Below, piece after piece: positions 9,001-17,638 of a DNA stretch of 64,000 nt. The DNA is from Pantoea sp. 18069 (GTDB taxonomy: Bacteria; Pseudomonadota; Gammaproteobacteria; Burkholderiales; Burkholderiaceae_C). Position 1 is the first letter of the stretch. Each line of letters opens with the position of its first letter. The notes below the pieces were generated by a model. The model was not told the origin of the DNA. It made no database searches and saw only the letters and a list, made by a program, of their open reading frames with translations. The position numbers and the translations under genes were made by a program. Location of the stretch: positions 1 through 64,000 of the forward strand of contig NZ_CACSJA010000003.1 of NCBI RefSeq assembly GCF_902706035.1, read 5' to 3'.

Positions 9001-9741
9001 ATGGCCGCTGATTCGACGGGCAATGCCCGCTCCAGTTTTGACCTCAAGAGCGCACAGCTGCATGTCGTGGCCGTCGCGCTCAAGGACACCGACGTCCAGC
9101 TGGTCGCGGCCGACCTCGCGCAGCGCCTGGCCGATGACCCCGATTTCTTCGACAACGACCCGGTCCTCATCGATCTGGCCCAGGTCAAGGAGGTCGAGCA
9201 GCCCATCGATTTCCCGGCGCTGATCGCGCTGCTGCGCTCGCACCACACGCAGCCCGTCGCGGTGCGCGGCGGCAGCGAAGCGCAGGTCCGGGATGCCGTG
9301 GCCGCAGGCCTGAGCCTCGCGCCAGACGCGCAGACCGCGCGCCCGGCGCCGGCCGAAGTGCATGAAGTGATACGCGAAGTCGAAGTGGTGCGTGAAGTGC
9401 CCGCGCCCATGGCCGATGCGATGGTGATCGACAAGCCCTTGCGCTCGGGCCAGCAGGTCTATGCCCGGGGAACCGATCTGGTTGTTCTGGCCGTGGTCAG
9501 TTATGGTGCGGAAGTGATCGCCGACGGCAATGTGCATGTCTATGCGCCGCTGCGCGGGCGGGCCATCGCGGGTGCGCGTGGCAACACCTCGGCGCGCATT
9601 TTCAGCACCTGCATGGAGCCGCAACTGTTGTCGATTGCCGGCATGTACCGCACCACCGATACGGAGCTTCCGCCCGAGGTGGTCGGCAAGCCGGCCCAGG
9701 TCCGGCTTGACGGTGAGAAGATCATCGTCGAGCCTTTGTAA
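9001..9741 (+). CDS. minC: Septum site-determining protein MinC
   Basis: Inhibitor of FtsZ polymerisation that blocks division at the poles when recruited by MinD. At 246 residues it has the expected N-terminal FtsZ-inhibiting domain (about 1-105), a variable linker rich in Glu/Val/Ala, and the C-terminal beta-helix domain (about 140-246). The latter carries GQQVYARGTDLVVLAVVSYG and AGARGNTSARIFSTCMEPQL, which mediates dimerisation and MinD binding. First gene of a minC-minD-minE operon. No strong Shine-Dalgarno sequence is seen before the ATG. Confidence 0.95.
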   Translation: MAADSTGNARSSFDLKSAQLHVVAVALKDTDVQLVAADLAQRLADDPDFFDNDPVLIDLAQVKEVEQPIDFPALIALLRSHHTQPVAVRGGSEAQVRDAVAAGLSLAPDAQTARPAPAEVHEVIREVEVVREVPAPMADAMVIDKPLRSGQQVYARGTDLVVLAVVSYGAEVIADGNVHVYAPLRGRAIAGARGNTSARIFSTCMEPQLLSIAGMYRTTDTELPPEVVGKPAQVRLDGEKIIVEPL

Positions 9742-9807
9742 TATGTCAGCGTTGTCGGAGCGTTATCTCCCAGCAATCGAGCCCGTCTTTTAAGGAATAG
9801 TGCAAAC

Positions 9808-10623
9808 ATGGCCAAAATCGTCGTCGTGACCTCCGGCAAGGGTGGTGTAGGCAAGACCACCACCAGCGCCAGCTTTGCCTCCGGCCTCGCTCTGCGGGGC
9901 CACAAGACCGCCGTCATCGACTTCGACGTCGGGCTGCGCAATCTCGATCTGATCATGGGCTGCGAACGCCGTGTGGTGTATGACCTGATCAACGTGATCC
10001 AGGGTGAAGCCAACCTGAACCAGGCGCTGATCAAGGACAAGCAGTGCGACAACCTGTTCGTGCTCGCGGCCTCGCAGACCCGCGACAAGGAGGCACTGAG
10101 CCAGGACGGCGTCGAGAAGATCCTCAAGGACCTCGGCGAGATGGGCTTCGACTACATCGTCTGCGATTCGCCCGCGGGCATCGAGAGCGGTGCGCTGATG
10201 GCCATGCACTTCGCCGACGAAGCGCTGGTGGTGACCAACCCGGAAGTCTCCTCGGTGCGCGACTCCGACCGCATCCTGGGCATGCTCAGCTCCAAGACCA
10301 AGCGCGCGATCGACGGCGGCGAAGCGATCAAGGAACATCTGCTGATCACGCGCTACAACCCGAACCGCGTCGAAGACGGCCAGATGCTGTCGCTCGAGGA
10401 CATTCAGGACATCCTGCGCATCGAGCTGATCGGCGTGATCCCCGAGTCCGAAACCGTGCTGCAGGCGTCGAACCAGGGCATTCCGGCGGTGCACATGGCG
10501 AACACCGATGTATCCGAAGCCTACAAGGACGTGATCGACCGTTTCCTGGGAGAAGAAAAGCCGATGCGCTTCATTTCGGCACAGAAACCAGGCTTCTTCA
10601 AACGCATCTTCGGAGGGAAGTAA
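9808..10623 (+). CDS. minD: Septum site-determining ATPase MinD
   Basis: Membrane-associated ATPase that recruits MinC and oscillates between poles under MinE control. The deviant Walker A motif GKGGVGKTTT (about 11-20) carries the signature lysine. FDVGLRNLDLIMGCERR, DYIVCDSPAGIE (Walker B) and the C-terminal amphipathic membrane-targeting helix (GFFKRIFGGK) are all present. 271 residues is the standard length. AAGGA lies before the ATG. The gene ends three bases before minE. Confidence 0.97.
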   Translation: MAKIVVVTSGKGGVGKTTTSASFASGLALRGHKTAVIDFDVGLRNLDLIMGCERRVVYDLINVIQGEANLNQALIKDKQCDNLFVLAASQTRDKEALSQDGVEKILKDLGEMGFDYIVCDSPAGIESGALMAMHFADEALVVTNPEVSSVRDSDRILGMLSSKTKRAIDGGEAIKEHLLITRYNPNRVEDGQMLSLEDIQDILRIELIGVIPESETVLQASNQGIPAVHMANTDVSEAYKDVIDRFLGEEKPMRFISAQKPGFFKRIFGGK

Positions 10624-10626
10624 GAC

Positions 10627-10887
10627 ATGTCGATGCTGTCTTTTCTGTTGGGCGAAAAAAAGAAATCGGCTTCGGTCGCCAAGGAGCGTCTGCAGATCAT
10701 CCTCGCGCACGAGCGCGTCGGTGGCGGCCGCAGCCAGCACGATTACCTGCCCGAGCTGCAGCGCGAGCTGATGGCGGTGATCTCCAAGTACGTGACCATC
10801 CACCCGAACGACATCAAGGTCCACCTCGAGCGTCAGGACAACCTCGAAGTGCTCGAAGTCAAGATCGAGCTGCCTGAAGCGAAATAA
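10627..10887 (+). CDS. minE: Cell division topological specificity factor MinE
   Basis: Stimulates MinD ATPase and keeps MinCD off midcell. At 86 residues it has the N-terminal membrane and anti-MinCD segment ([20 protein letters not shown]), with the IILAHER contact motif near residues 24-30 and the C-terminal topological specificity domain. GGAGG lies nine bases upstream inside the end of minD. A palindromic repeat follows the stop codon. Confidence 0.96.
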   Translation: MSMLSFLLGEKKKSASVAKERLQIILAHERVGGGRSQHDYLPELQRELMAVISKYVTIHPNDIKVHLERQDNLEVLEVKIELPEAK

Positions 10888-10889
10888 GG

Positions 10890-10972
10890 CCCCCACGCTC
10901 CCCCACTGCGTGTGGGTCGCTGCCCCCCAAGGGGGCCCTCGCGGCTTGGGGCGGCCCGGCGCCGCTCGTTCA
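10890..10972. repeat. GC-rich palindromic intergenic repeat, single copy
   Basis: This block contains CCCCCACGCT, GCTGCCCCCCAAGGGGGC and CTTGGGGCGGCCCGGC in that order. The same modules recur three times in tandem at 15446-15689. The CCCCC-AAG-GGGG parts can form hairpins just after minE, so it may help end or stabilise the min transcript. The remaining bases up to the flavin reductase stop at 11077 show nothing recognisable. Confidence 0.65.
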
Positions 10973-11076
10973 CACCCTTCTCAAGAATGTGTGAAGTGCG
11001 TGCACGCCCCTTGCCAAAGCGTCTTGTCGTCTCTTACTGAGCTTGGCGCAAAGGGCATTTTCGGCAGCAGCGGGAT

Positions 11077-11583
11077 CTACCTCATGCGCCCATCGTGATA
11101 AATCAGCGGCGCCGCATCATTGCGGTGGCTGCAATGCTCGACTTCGCCGACGAAGATCACGTGGTCGCCTTCCTGGTAGCGGCTGCGGTTGAAGCATTCA
11201 AACGTCGCCACGGCGCCATCGAGCAGGGGCATGCCGGTCTGGCCGGGTTGGTGGACAACGCCTGCCCAGCGGTCTATGCCCTTGGACGCGAACTGTTCGG
11301 CCAGCGCTTTCTGTCCAGCTCCGAGCACATGCACCGCATAGTGCGAGCAGGCCATGAAGACCGACAGCGAAGCGGCGCTGTTGGCCATGCTCCACAGCAC
11401 CAGCGGCGGATGCAGCGATACCGAATTGAACGAGCTCACCGTCACGCCCACGGGCTGGCCCTGGGCATTGAGTGCGGTCACGATGGTCACGCCGGTCGCG
11501 AACTGGCCAAGCGCCTTGCGGAAATCATGCGAGGAAAATTGCGGCGGCTGGGCCACGGCGGAGTGGGGTAGGGGCGAGTTCAC
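11077..11583 (-). CDS. Flavin reductase family protein (FMN-binding split-barrel)
   Basis: A 168-residue member of the small NAD(P)H:FMN reductases that supply reduced flavin to two-component monooxygenases. FRKALGQFATGVTIVTA, GVTVSSFNSVSLHPPLVLWS (FMN binding) and YHDGRMR near the C-terminus fit the HpaC/RutF-type fold. The start codon is GTG at 11583, nine bases after the stop of the upstream exonuclease gene, so the two are probably co-transcribed. Partner oxygenase not present in the window. Confidence 0.8.
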   Translation of the reverse strand: MNSPLPHSAVAQPPQFSSHDFRKALGQFATGVTIVTALNAQGQPVGVTVSSFNSVSLHPPLVLWSMANSAASLSVFMACSHYAVHVLGAGQKALAEQFASKGIDRWAGVVHQPGQTGMPLLDGAVATFECFNRSRYQEGDHVIFVGEVEHCSHRNDAAPLIYHDGRMR

Positions 11584-11592
11584 GGGCAGCGA

Positions 11593-12309
11593 TCACGGAC
11601 AGGATGGGCCTATTATGGGCTGAGCCTGATGAACCGCTGCGTCCGGGGGAAGAAGGCCGCCATCGCGGCTGAAGAGGTCGGCGCTGCGCAGCGGGAATTT
11701 CGCTGCTTGCTGCGCGAGCATGCGCGCCATCTGGCCCTTGGGGCAGCGCTGCAATTCGGACAGCAGCCCGTGCCCGGTCTGGGCAATGCCCCAGCGCTGG
11801 CGCAGGTCCTGCTGCATGCGCGCGAGCAGGCTGGCCGCCATTTCGGCATCGGCCAGCGCCCGGTGGGCGCGCCCCGCGCGCGGCAGGCCCAGGTGGTCGA
11901 CGATATTGCCGAGCTTGTGGCTCGTGGCCTCGGGGTAGAGCCGCCGCGACAGCAGTACGGTGCAGGCAAACGGCTGCGGCGCGGGCAGGCCCGCATGCGC
12001 GAGTTCGGCCTCCCAGAACTTGCGGTCGAACGCGGCGTTGTGCGCGACCATGGGCGCCGCGCCGACAAAGCGCGCGGCGTCGCGCATCACTGCTTCGGCC
12101 GCCGGGGCCGTCGCCACCATGGCGTTGCTGATGCCCGTGAGCTGGGTGATGAACGAGGGAATCCAGACACCGGTGCGCATCAGGCTCTGGAAACGGTCGA
12201 CGACCTGGCCCGCTTCCAGCAGCACGATGGCCACTTCCGTGGCACGCGCGCCCTGGCCGGGCGCCATGCCCGTGGTTTCAAAGTCGATGACGGCAATGGC
12301 AGAAGACAT
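11593..12309 (-). CDS. 3'-5' exonuclease, DnaQ/epsilon type (DEDDh)
   Basis: A 238-residue exonuclease resembling the proofreading epsilon fold. The motifs are Exo I IDFETTG (Asp9, Glu11), Exo II HNAAFDRKFW, and Exo III HRALADAEM, giving the DEDDh catalytic set. The C-terminal 60 residues (LSELQRCPKGQMARML onward) are not a standard epsilon polymerase-binding tail. It is therefore more likely an accessory DnaQ-like nuclease (ExoX/RNase T group) than the replicative subunit. The ATG at 12309 is preferred over an upstream extension that lacks domain sequence. Followed closely by the flavin reductase gene. Confidence 0.8.
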   Translation of the reverse strand: MSSAIAVIDFETTGMAPGQGARATEVAIVLLEAGQVVDRFQSLMRTGVWIPSFITQLTGISNAMVATAPAAEAVMRDAARFVGAAPMVAHNAAFDRKFWEAELAHAGLPAPQPFACTVLLSRRLYPEATSHKLGNIVDHLGLPRAGRAHRALADAEMAASLLARMQQDLRQRWGIAQTGHGLLSELQRCPKGQMARMLAQQAAKFPLRSADLFSRDGGLLPPDAAVHQAQPIIGPSCP

Positions 12310-12385
12310 GGAGAGATTGTCCCATGGGGTCCATGCTTGCCCCGCGCATGGGGGGCGCGCTGGTGCATTTCGCCTGTTGAAAGCC

Positions 12386-12412
12386 AAAAAAACCGGAGAC
12401 GGGTCTCCGGTT
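12386..12412 (-). terminator. Rho-independent terminator of uspA
   Basis: AACCGGAGA (12391-12399) pairs with TCTCCGGTT (12404-12412). On the minus strand the hairpin is followed by a run of T's, 30 bases past the universal stress protein stop codon. Confidence 0.85.
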
Positions 12413-12445
12413 TCCATTTCATGGCCTGCGCGCAGGCCGGAGCGC

Positions 12446-12868
12446 TCAGCGCACCAGCAGCACGGGAATGGTGCTGTGGGCCAGCACCTGGGTGCTCACC
12501 GAGCCCATGACCAGCTTGCCCAGTGCGCCATGGCCATGGGTGCCCATGACCAGCAGGTCGAACTGGCCTTCGTCGGCCAGCTTGGCGATGCACTCGCCCG
12601 CGGGGCCGACTTTGCCCATGCGTGCGGCGTTCACACCGTGCTTGGCGAGAAATTCGCACACGGGTGTGAGCACCTTGTCGAACTCTTCCTGGTAGTACTG
12701 TTCGACCACGTCCTTGCCCAGCGCGCTGCGCGCGCGCGGAGGCAAGGTGGCTTGCACCGTCACGGCCGTGTACTCATGGGTACGGGCCAGCAACTCGGCG
12801 TGCGAGGCCAGGTAGTTCAGCATTTTCTGGGTGTATTCGCTGCCGTCGACAGCAAGCAGTATTTTCAT
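12446..12868 (-). CDS. Universal stress protein, UspA family
   Basis: A 140-residue single-domain Usp. It begins KILLAVDGSEYT and ends with the ATP-binding signature GTHGHGALGKLVMGSVST followed by the terminal strand IPVLLVR. This is the nucleotide-binding subclass, which in proteobacteria is induced by oxygen limitation or growth arrest. AGGAGG lies six bases before the ATG. The promoter carries an FNR-type box and it ends at its own terminator, so it is a monocistronic stress gene, probably switched on at low oxygen. Confidence 0.9.
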   Translation of the reverse strand: MKILLAVDGSEYTQKMLNYLASHAELLARTHEYTAVTVQATLPPRARSALGKDVVEQYYQEEFDKVLTPVCEFLAKHGVNAARMGKVGPAGECIAKLADEGQFDLLVMGTHGHGALGKLVMGSVSTQVLAHSTIPVLLVR

Positions 12869-12893
12869 GGCGTCCTCCTAATGTTCAGAAACC

Positions 12894-12935
12894 AGATTAA
12901 TCCCAGCAGAAATTGCGTGCCTTGATTTAAGTCAT
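12894..12935 (-). promoter_or_regulatory. Predicted FNR/ANR-type box and -10 of the uspA promoter
   Basis: Read towards uspA, ATGACTTAAATCAA (12922-12935) matches the FNR/ANR consensus TTGAT-N4-ATCAA in all but two positions. A TAATCT -10 candidate (12894-12899) lies 32 bases from its centre, the spacing of class II FNR activation. That would put transcription start about 18 bases before the ATG at 12868. No -35 element is evident, as expected for an activated promoter. Confidence 0.6.
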
Positions 12936-12991
12936 GTTTTTGCAGGCCGCTGCCGGAGAACCGCAAGGACTGGGCGCATGCGGTATTCCCA

Positions 12992-13846
12992 TCATAGTTC
13001 TATGCATGCGCGCGGCTGGAAAAAGTCCTGCTCGCCCTTGCGCGCATAGCCCAGGGGGTTGGCCACGACGCGGCACTGCCAGGGCGCACCATCGGCACGC
13101 TGGCCGCGCACGGTGTAGTCGCTGGGCGCGTGCAGATGGCCGTGCAGCCACAGCGGCGCATGGGCGAGCCAGTCATCGAGCGCATTGCAAAATCCCGCCG
13201 TGCCCGGCACCAGGCCGTAGCGCGGATCGGCGCTGCGCAGGCTAGGCGCGAAGTGGGTCACGGCCACGGTCGCGCCGTCGAAGGGCCGGGCCAGCGCAGC
13301 CTGCAGCCATTGCTGGCACAGCAGCGCCTGTTCGCGCATCGGCTCGGCGAGAAAAGCTTCGCCGTGGCGCGTGCCACCGGTCTTGCGCAGGTAGAAGTTC
13401 GCGGCGCGGAATGCCTTGTCGCGCAGGCGCAGCAGCGCGCCCAGATCGCCCGACTGCACCTTGGCGTCCTGCAGCGCGATCGCGTCGTAGTCGGTCCACA
13501 GCGTGGTGCCGACAAAGCGCACGCCGCCCAGCGCCGCCGTTTCGCGCTCGAGCCAGATCAGACCCAGGCGGTCGCAGGTGGCGCGCAGGCGCGCATGGGC
13601 GACGTCGAAGTCCTGGTTATCGTATTCATGGTTGCCGGGCACGAAGATCACGGGGCAGGGCCAGCCCGCGTATTGCGGCAATGGAGAGAAACGGGCCAGG
13701 CCGAAGTCCTGGTCTTTCAGCAGCCCGCCTTCCTGGTAGGAGCCGATGTCGCCGGCGAGCACCAGCACATCGGCGCCGGCCGCGGGTTCGGGCTGGAAAT
13801 GGGGGTGGGCTTCGAGGTGCAGGTCGGAAAGCAGCTGGATCTTCAT
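12992..13846 (-). CDS. Calcineurin-like metallophosphoesterase
   Basis: A 284-residue phosphoesterase with all five metal-binding blocks in order: SDLHLE (Asp8, His10), AGDIG (Asp33), PGNHEYD, a histidine in VTHFAPS, and GHLHAP. Such enzymes hydrolyse phosphomono- or diesters with two metal ions; the substrate is not predictable. Start: the ATG at 13846 overlaps the stop of the LysR gene as ATGA, so translation is probably coupled and the two form an operon. A 30-residue extension in the same frame is rejected. Confidence 0.82.
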   Translation of the reverse strand: MKIQLLSDLHLEAHPHFQPEPAAGADVLVLAGDIGSYQEGGLLKDQDFGLARFSPLPQYAGWPCPVIFVPGNHEYDNQDFDVAHARLRATCDRLGLIWLERETAALGGVRFVGTTLWTDYDAIALQDAKVQSGDLGALLRLRDKAFRAANFYLRKTGGTRHGEAFLAEPMREQALLCQQWLQAALARPFDGATVAVTHFAPSLRSADPRYGLVPGTAGFCNALDDWLAHAPLWLHGHLHAPSDYTVRGQRADGAPWQCRVVANPLGYARKGEQDFFQPRACIEL

Positions 13847-14805
13847 GGGGCGCGCGGGAAAGTGTTTTGTGCGGAACGGAACAGGGCCTGCAGCAGCCAG
13901 TTGCAGGCGCTCGCCTGGGGGCCACGGAGGGGCCACAGTGCCTCGACATGTACCGGCGGCACGCTGAACGGCAACTCGCGCAGCGCGAGCGATCCGGCCA
14001 TGCCGGTCACGGGAACGAAGTGGCGCGGCAGGATGGTCAGCAGGTCGGATTGGACCACCACGCGCCCGGCGGTGAAGAACTGGTTGACGGTCAGCACCAC
14101 CTGGCGCTTGCGGCCCAATGCGGCCAGGGCTTCGTCGATGAAGCCGAAGGAGCGCCCGGAAAAGCTCACCAGCATGTGGCGTGCCGCGCAGTAGTTGTCG
14201 AGCGTGAGCGGCGCATGGGCCAGGGGATGGCCTTCGCGCATCACGCAGATGTAAGCGCTTGCATACAGTCTGCGGCTTTCAAAGCCTACGACATCGCCCG
14301 ACTGCTCGCGCGCCGTGAGGTCGGCGAGCACGGCAGGAAAGTAGCCCACGGCAATGTCGGCCGTGCCGTCCTCCAGCAGCTGGCGCGGGTCGCGCGTGGT
14401 CAGCGGCAGCACGCGCACCGAGACGCCGGGCGCTTCGCGCTCGATGATGGAGTAGAGCGCGGGCACCAGCGTCGACGCCGTGGCGTCGGCCATCGCGAGC
14501 ACGAACGTGGTGGTGGCGGTGGCCGGATCGAACGGGTTGGGCGCAAGCGTCTGCTGCAACTGGGCCAGCGCGCCGCGCACCGCGGGCCACAGCGCGAGCG
14601 CGCGCGGCGTGGGCTGTACGCCCTGACCGTGGCGTACCAGCAACTCGTCGCCCAGCGCTTCGCGCAGGCGCCGCATGGCGTTGCTCACCGCGGGCTGGGT
14701 GATGGCGAGCTTGTGCGCGGCGCGCGTCAGGCTGCGTTCCGCCATGACCTCGTCGAAGACCCGCAGCAGATTCAGGTCGAGGTGGTGGAAGCTGTGCGGC
14801 GTCAT
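13843..14805 (-). CDS. LysR-family transcriptional regulator
   Basis: A 320-residue regulator. The winged helix-turn-helix occupies residues 8-66 (LNLLRVFDEVMAERSLTRAA, then the recognition helix ITQPAVSNAMRRLRE) and the periplasmic-binding-like effector domain about 95-300. The opening HHLDLNLLRVFDEVM is typical of the NodD/SyrM-like subgroup. It stands divergent from the 106-residue protein gene, separated by AT-rich DNA at 14806-14934 that could hold LysR boxes. It overlaps the metallophosphoesterase gene downstream. Effector unknown. Confidence 0.85.
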   Translation of the reverse strand: MTPHSFHHLDLNLLRVFDEVMAERSLTRAAHKLAITQPAVSNAMRRLREALGDELLVRHGQGVQPTPRALALWPAVRGALAQLQQTLAPNPFDPATATTTFVLAMADATASTLVPALYSIIEREAPGVSVRVLPLTTRDPRQLLEDGTADIAVGYFPAVLADLTAREQSGDVVGFESRRLYASAYICVMREGHPLAHAPLTLDNYCAARHMLVSFSGRSFGFIDEALAALGRKRQVVLTVNQFFTAGRVVVQSDLLTILPRHFVPVTGMAGSLALRELPFSVPPVHVEALWPLRGPQASACNWLLQALFRSAQNTFPRAP

Positions 14806-14934
14806 GGCGGCAATACATCACTCATATGAATGATATTAATTCAAAAGATAAATTTGAAGTTGCAAAGGGTAAACCCTATGATTACTGCATTGCCCGGCAA
14901 TTTCGCCACAAGCGTCTGTAACGAGGTTTCCATC
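14806..14934. promoter_or_regulatory. AT-rich divergent promoter region
   Basis: Between the LysR gene and the rightward 106-residue gene lies a locally AT-rich stretch (14820-14880) containing ATATGAATGATATTAATTC, much lower in GC than its surroundings. LysR regulators usually bind such divergent spacers. I cannot define individual boxes with certainty. Confidence 0.4.
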
Positions 14935-15255
14935 ATGACCAGCTTTGTAAATTCCAGCCAATCCCTTGAACACTCCGGCGTTGTGCGCGTGCAGCGCGCT
15001 GCCGTGTTCCTGCAGGCCACCGCCGCCGACCTCACCGGTTCGCAGCGCCTGCCGCTGTCTGCCAGCGTCCGGGCTGGACTGCGCATGCTGGCGGGCATTG
15101 CGCGCCGCGCCGCCGTGACGGCCCGTGCCGGCCACCGTGACTGGGTGCAAAGCCGCAAGCAGGCGGCTGAAGACGAGCGCACCTGGAACGCCGCGCTCAA
15201 GGATGCACGCATCATGGCTGATCTCAGCCGTGCAATGCACGGCGAAACTCGATAA
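14935..15255 (+). CDS. Hypothetical protein of 106 residues
   Basis: Not recognised. The frame is open from 14830, but the ATG at 14935 has GAGG nine bases upstream and is the better start. The product is soluble and Ala/Arg-rich, with no signal peptide or membrane segment. The central part (SASVRAGLRMLAGIARRAAV) and the C-terminal half (WVQSRKQAAEDERTWNAALK) look helical and basic. It is divergent from the LysR gene, whose product might regulate it. Its codon use and GC match the neighbours. Confidence 0.6.
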   Translation: MTSFVNSSQSLEHSGVVRVQRAAVFLQATAADLTGSQRLPLSASVRAGLRMLAGIARRAAVTARAGHRDWVQSRKQAAEDERTWNAALKDARIMADLSRAMHGETR

Positions 15256-15261
15256 CACCCC

Positions 15262-15362
15262 CTAAGCGGGCCGTCGCTTCCCCTCTCAACCTTCGGTGGA
15301 GGGGGGCGCCCGGCGAGGGACGACATCATCGCTACGGGGCGGCCCTTGCTCGATGTCCCTGA
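15262..15362. repeat. Palindromic intergenic repeat, second family
   Basis: Contains CCGTCGCTTCCCCTCTC, a GGAGGGGG counterpart, and GGGGCGGCCCTTGCTCG (15336-15352). The last 17 bases recur exactly at 49146-49162, where the same C-rich and G-rich arms precede them. It can form a hairpin after the 106-residue gene. Confidence 0.55.
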
Positions 15363-15407
15363 ATGGGGACGTTGAGCGCCTGTGATTGCTGAACCCGGTA
15401 GGAATCA

Positions 15408-15437
15408 AGCCGCTGCCCACAAGGCTGCGGCTTTTTT
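15408..15437 (+). terminator. Rho-independent terminator, rightward
   Basis: GCCGC-T-GCC (from 15409) pairs with GGC-T-GCGGC (to 15431) with one T-T mismatch, followed by six T's (15432-15437). It is about 150 bases past the 106-residue gene and probably ends that transcript. Confidence 0.7.
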
Positions 15438-15445
15438 GCGGGCAT

Positions 15446-15689
15446 GAAAAAAGCCCCCACGCTTGCTCGCTTCGCGTAGCCGCTGCCCCCCAAGGGGGCA
15501 TTTTCATCTTGGGGCGGCCCGGCGATGAAAAGAGCCCCCACGCTTGCTCGCTTCGCGTAGCCGCTGCCCCCCAAGGGGGTATTTTCATCTTGGGGCGGCC
15601 CGGCGATGAAAAGAGCCCCCACGCTTGCTCGCTTCGCGTAGCCGCTGCCCCCCAAGGGGGTGTTTTTCATCTTGGGGCGGCCCGGCAAT
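15446..15689. repeat. Three tandem copies of an 81-82 bp palindromic repeat
   Basis: Units begin at 15446, 15527 and 15608 and differ at only a few positions. Each holds GCCCCCACGCTTGCTCGCTT, GCTGCCCCCCAAGGGGG and CTTGGGGCGGCCCGGC. A diverged single copy lies at 10890-10972. Because 81 is a multiple of three, both strands carry false repetitive reading frames. There is no spacer variation, so it is not a CRISPR array. It lies between the convergent transcripts of the 106-residue gene and pckG. Confidence 0.9.
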
Positions 15690-15690
15690 G

Positions 15691-15715
15691 AAAAAAGCCC
15701 TGCGGAGCAGGGCTT
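15691..15715 (-). terminator. Rho-independent terminator of pckG
   Basis: AAGCCCTGC (15695-15703) and GCAGGGCTT (15707-15715) form a hairpin with a GGA loop. On the minus strand it runs into T's, 41 bases beyond the pckG stop codon. Confidence 0.88.
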
Positions 15716-15756
15716 GGTCGGGAAGCGGGCAGGCCCGCTTCTCAGCGTACGGCGCT

Positions 15757-17622
15757 TCAGTCTGCGAGGCGCTTCTCAAGCTGGGAACGCGTGGCCAGCA
15801 GTTCCTGGGGCAGCTTGTCGGCGAGCTGGGTGAACAGCGCGTCGTGCAGTTGCAGCTCGGCTTGCCAGGCGTCCTTGTCGATGCGCGTCACGGTGTCGAA
15901 CTGGCTGGCGTTGAAGTCCAGGCCTTGCCAGTTGATTTCCGCGTAGGCCGGGCTCACGCCGAGCATGTTGTCCACGCCCTGGACCTGGCCTTCGATGCGG
16001 TCGATCATCCACTTGAGCACGCGCATGTTCTCGCCGTAGCCGGGCCAGACGAACTTGCCGCCTTCGTCCTTGCGGAACCAGTTGGTGGTGTACAGGCGGG
16101 GCAGCTGCGCGCCGGTGGCCTGCAGCTTGGTGCCCATGTCCAGCCAGTGCTGGAAGTATTCGCTCATGTTGTAGCCCATGAACGGCAGCATGGCGAAGGG
16201 ATCGCGGCGCACCACGCCCTGGGCGCCAAACGCCGCGGCGGTGGTTTCCGAGCCCATGGTTGCGGCCATGTAGACGCCTTCGGTCCAGGTGCGCGCTTCG
16301 GTCACGAGGGGCACGGTGGTCGAGCGGCGGCCGCCGAACAGGAAGGCGTCGATCTTCACGCCGGCCGGATCGTCCCAGGCGGGATCGAGCGCGGGGTTGT
16401 TGGTCGCGGCCACGGTGAAGCGGGCGTTGGGGTGGGCGGCCTTGGCGCCGGTTTCACGCGCGATCTGCGGTGTCCAGTCCTTGCCTTGCCAGTCGATCAG
16501 GTGATCGGGCAGGCTGCCGGTGTCCTTTTCCATGCCTTCCCACCAGACGTCGCCGTCGTCGGTCAGCGCGACGTTCGTGAAGATCACGTTCTTGTCGAGG
16601 CTGGCCATGCAGTTCGGGTTGGTGTGGTAGTTCGTGCCCGGGGCCACGCCGAAGTAGCCGGCTTCGGGGTTGATCGCGCGCAGCGAGCCGTCGGCCTGGG
16701 GCTTGATCCAGGCGATGTCGTCGCCGATGGTCGTGACTTTCCAGCCGTCGAACGCGGCGGGCGGCACGAGCATGGAGAAATTGGTCTTGCCGCAGGCCGA
16801 GGGGAAGGCGGCGGCGACGTGGTACTTGGTGCCGTCGGGCTTGGCCACGCCCAGGATCAGCATGTGCTCGGCAAGCCAGCCCTGGTCGCGGCCCATGGTC
16901 GAGGCGATGCGCAGCGCGAAGCACTTCTTGCCCAGCAGCGCATTGCCGCCGTAGCCCGAACCATACGACCAGATTTCGCGTGTTTCGGGGTAGTGGACGA
17001 TGTACTTGGTCTTGTTGCAGGGCCAGCTCGTGGTGTCCTTCTCGCCTTCGGCCAGGGGTGCGCCCACGGTGTGCATGCAGGGCACGAAGTCGCCGTCGGT
17101 GCCGATGACGTCGTACACGGCCTTGCCCATGCGCGTCATGATCTTCATGTTCACGGCGACATAGGCGCTGTCGGACAGTTCCACGCCGACATGGGCGATG
17201 GGCGAGCCCAGCGGACCCATGGAGAACGGCACGACATACATGGTGCGGCCGGCCATGCAGCCGTCGAACAGCGGCTGCAGCGTGGCGCGCATTTCGTTGG
17301 GCGCCATCCAGTTATTGGTCGGGCCGGCGTCGGCCTGGTCCTGGCTGCAGATGTAGGTGCGGTCTTCGACGCGCGCCACGTCCGACGGGTCGGACCAGGC
17401 GAGGTAGCTGCCCGGACGCTTGGCGGCGTTGAGCGGCTTGAAGGTGCCGGCGGCAACCAGCTGCTGGCACAGCGCGTCGTACTCTTCCTGCGAGCCGTCG
17501 CACCAGTGAATGTTGGCCGGCTTGCACAGCGCGGCCATTTCGGCGACCCAGGAGATCAGCCGGGCATTCTTGACATAGGAGGGGGCCTGAAGCGTCAGGC
17601 CTTGCAGTGCAGGTGCGTTCAT
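15757..17622 (-). CDS. pckG: Phosphoenolpyruvate carboxykinase (GTP)
   Basis: Converts oxaloacetate and GTP to phosphoenolpyruvate, the entry step of gluconeogenesis. At 621 residues it has the normal length of GTP-type enzymes. The P-loop with the reactive cysteine, [11 protein letters not shown], is at about 275-285. [22 protein letters not shown] and [20 protein letters not shown] are other hallmarks. Start: the ATG at 17622, though an in-frame GTG at 17625 is adjacent; the ribosome site is weak. Two near-identical palindromes lie just upstream, so transcription is probably controlled by carbon source. Monocistronic with a strong terminator. Confidence 0.96.
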   Translation of the reverse strand: MNAPALQGLTLQAPSYVKNARLISWVAEMAALCKPANIHWCDGSQEEYDALCQQLVAAGTFKPLNAAKRPGSYLAWSDPSDVARVEDRTYICSQDQADAGPTNNWMAPNEMRATLQPLFDGCMAGRTMYVVPFSMGPLGSPIAHVGVELSDSAYVAVNMKIMTRMGKAVYDVIGTDGDFVPCMHTVGAPLAEGEKDTTSWPCNKTKYIVHYPETREIWSYGSGYGGNALLGKKCFALRIASTMGRDQGWLAEHMLILGVAKPDGTKYHVAAAFPSACGKTNFSMLVPPAAFDGWKVTTIGDDIAWIKPQADGSLRAINPEAGYFGVAPGTNYHTNPNCMASLDKNVIFTNVALTDDGDVWWEGMEKDTGSLPDHLIDWQGKDWTPQIARETGAKAAHPNARFTVAATNNPALDPAWDDPAGVKIDAFLFGGRRSTTVPLVTEARTWTEGVYMAATMGSETTAAAFGAQGVVRRDPFAMLPFMGYNMSEYFQHWLDMGTKLQATGAQLPRLYTTNWFRKDEGGKFVWPGYGENMRVLKWMIDRIEGQVQGVDNMLGVSPAYAEINWQGLDFNASQFDTVTRIDKDAWQAELQLHDALFTQLADKLPQELLATRSQLEKRLAD

Positions 17623-17638
17623 CACGGGAGCTTTCTAA

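Noticed and set aside
15446..15689. CRISPR-like array
   Set aside because: The repeats are contiguous, 81-82 bp long and without variable spacers. No cas genes are present.
15386..15691. Repetitive protein frames (27-residue units) on both strands
   Set aside because: They arise from the 81-bp non-coding repeat. There is no ribosome site, and the same DNA family occurs elsewhere out of frame.
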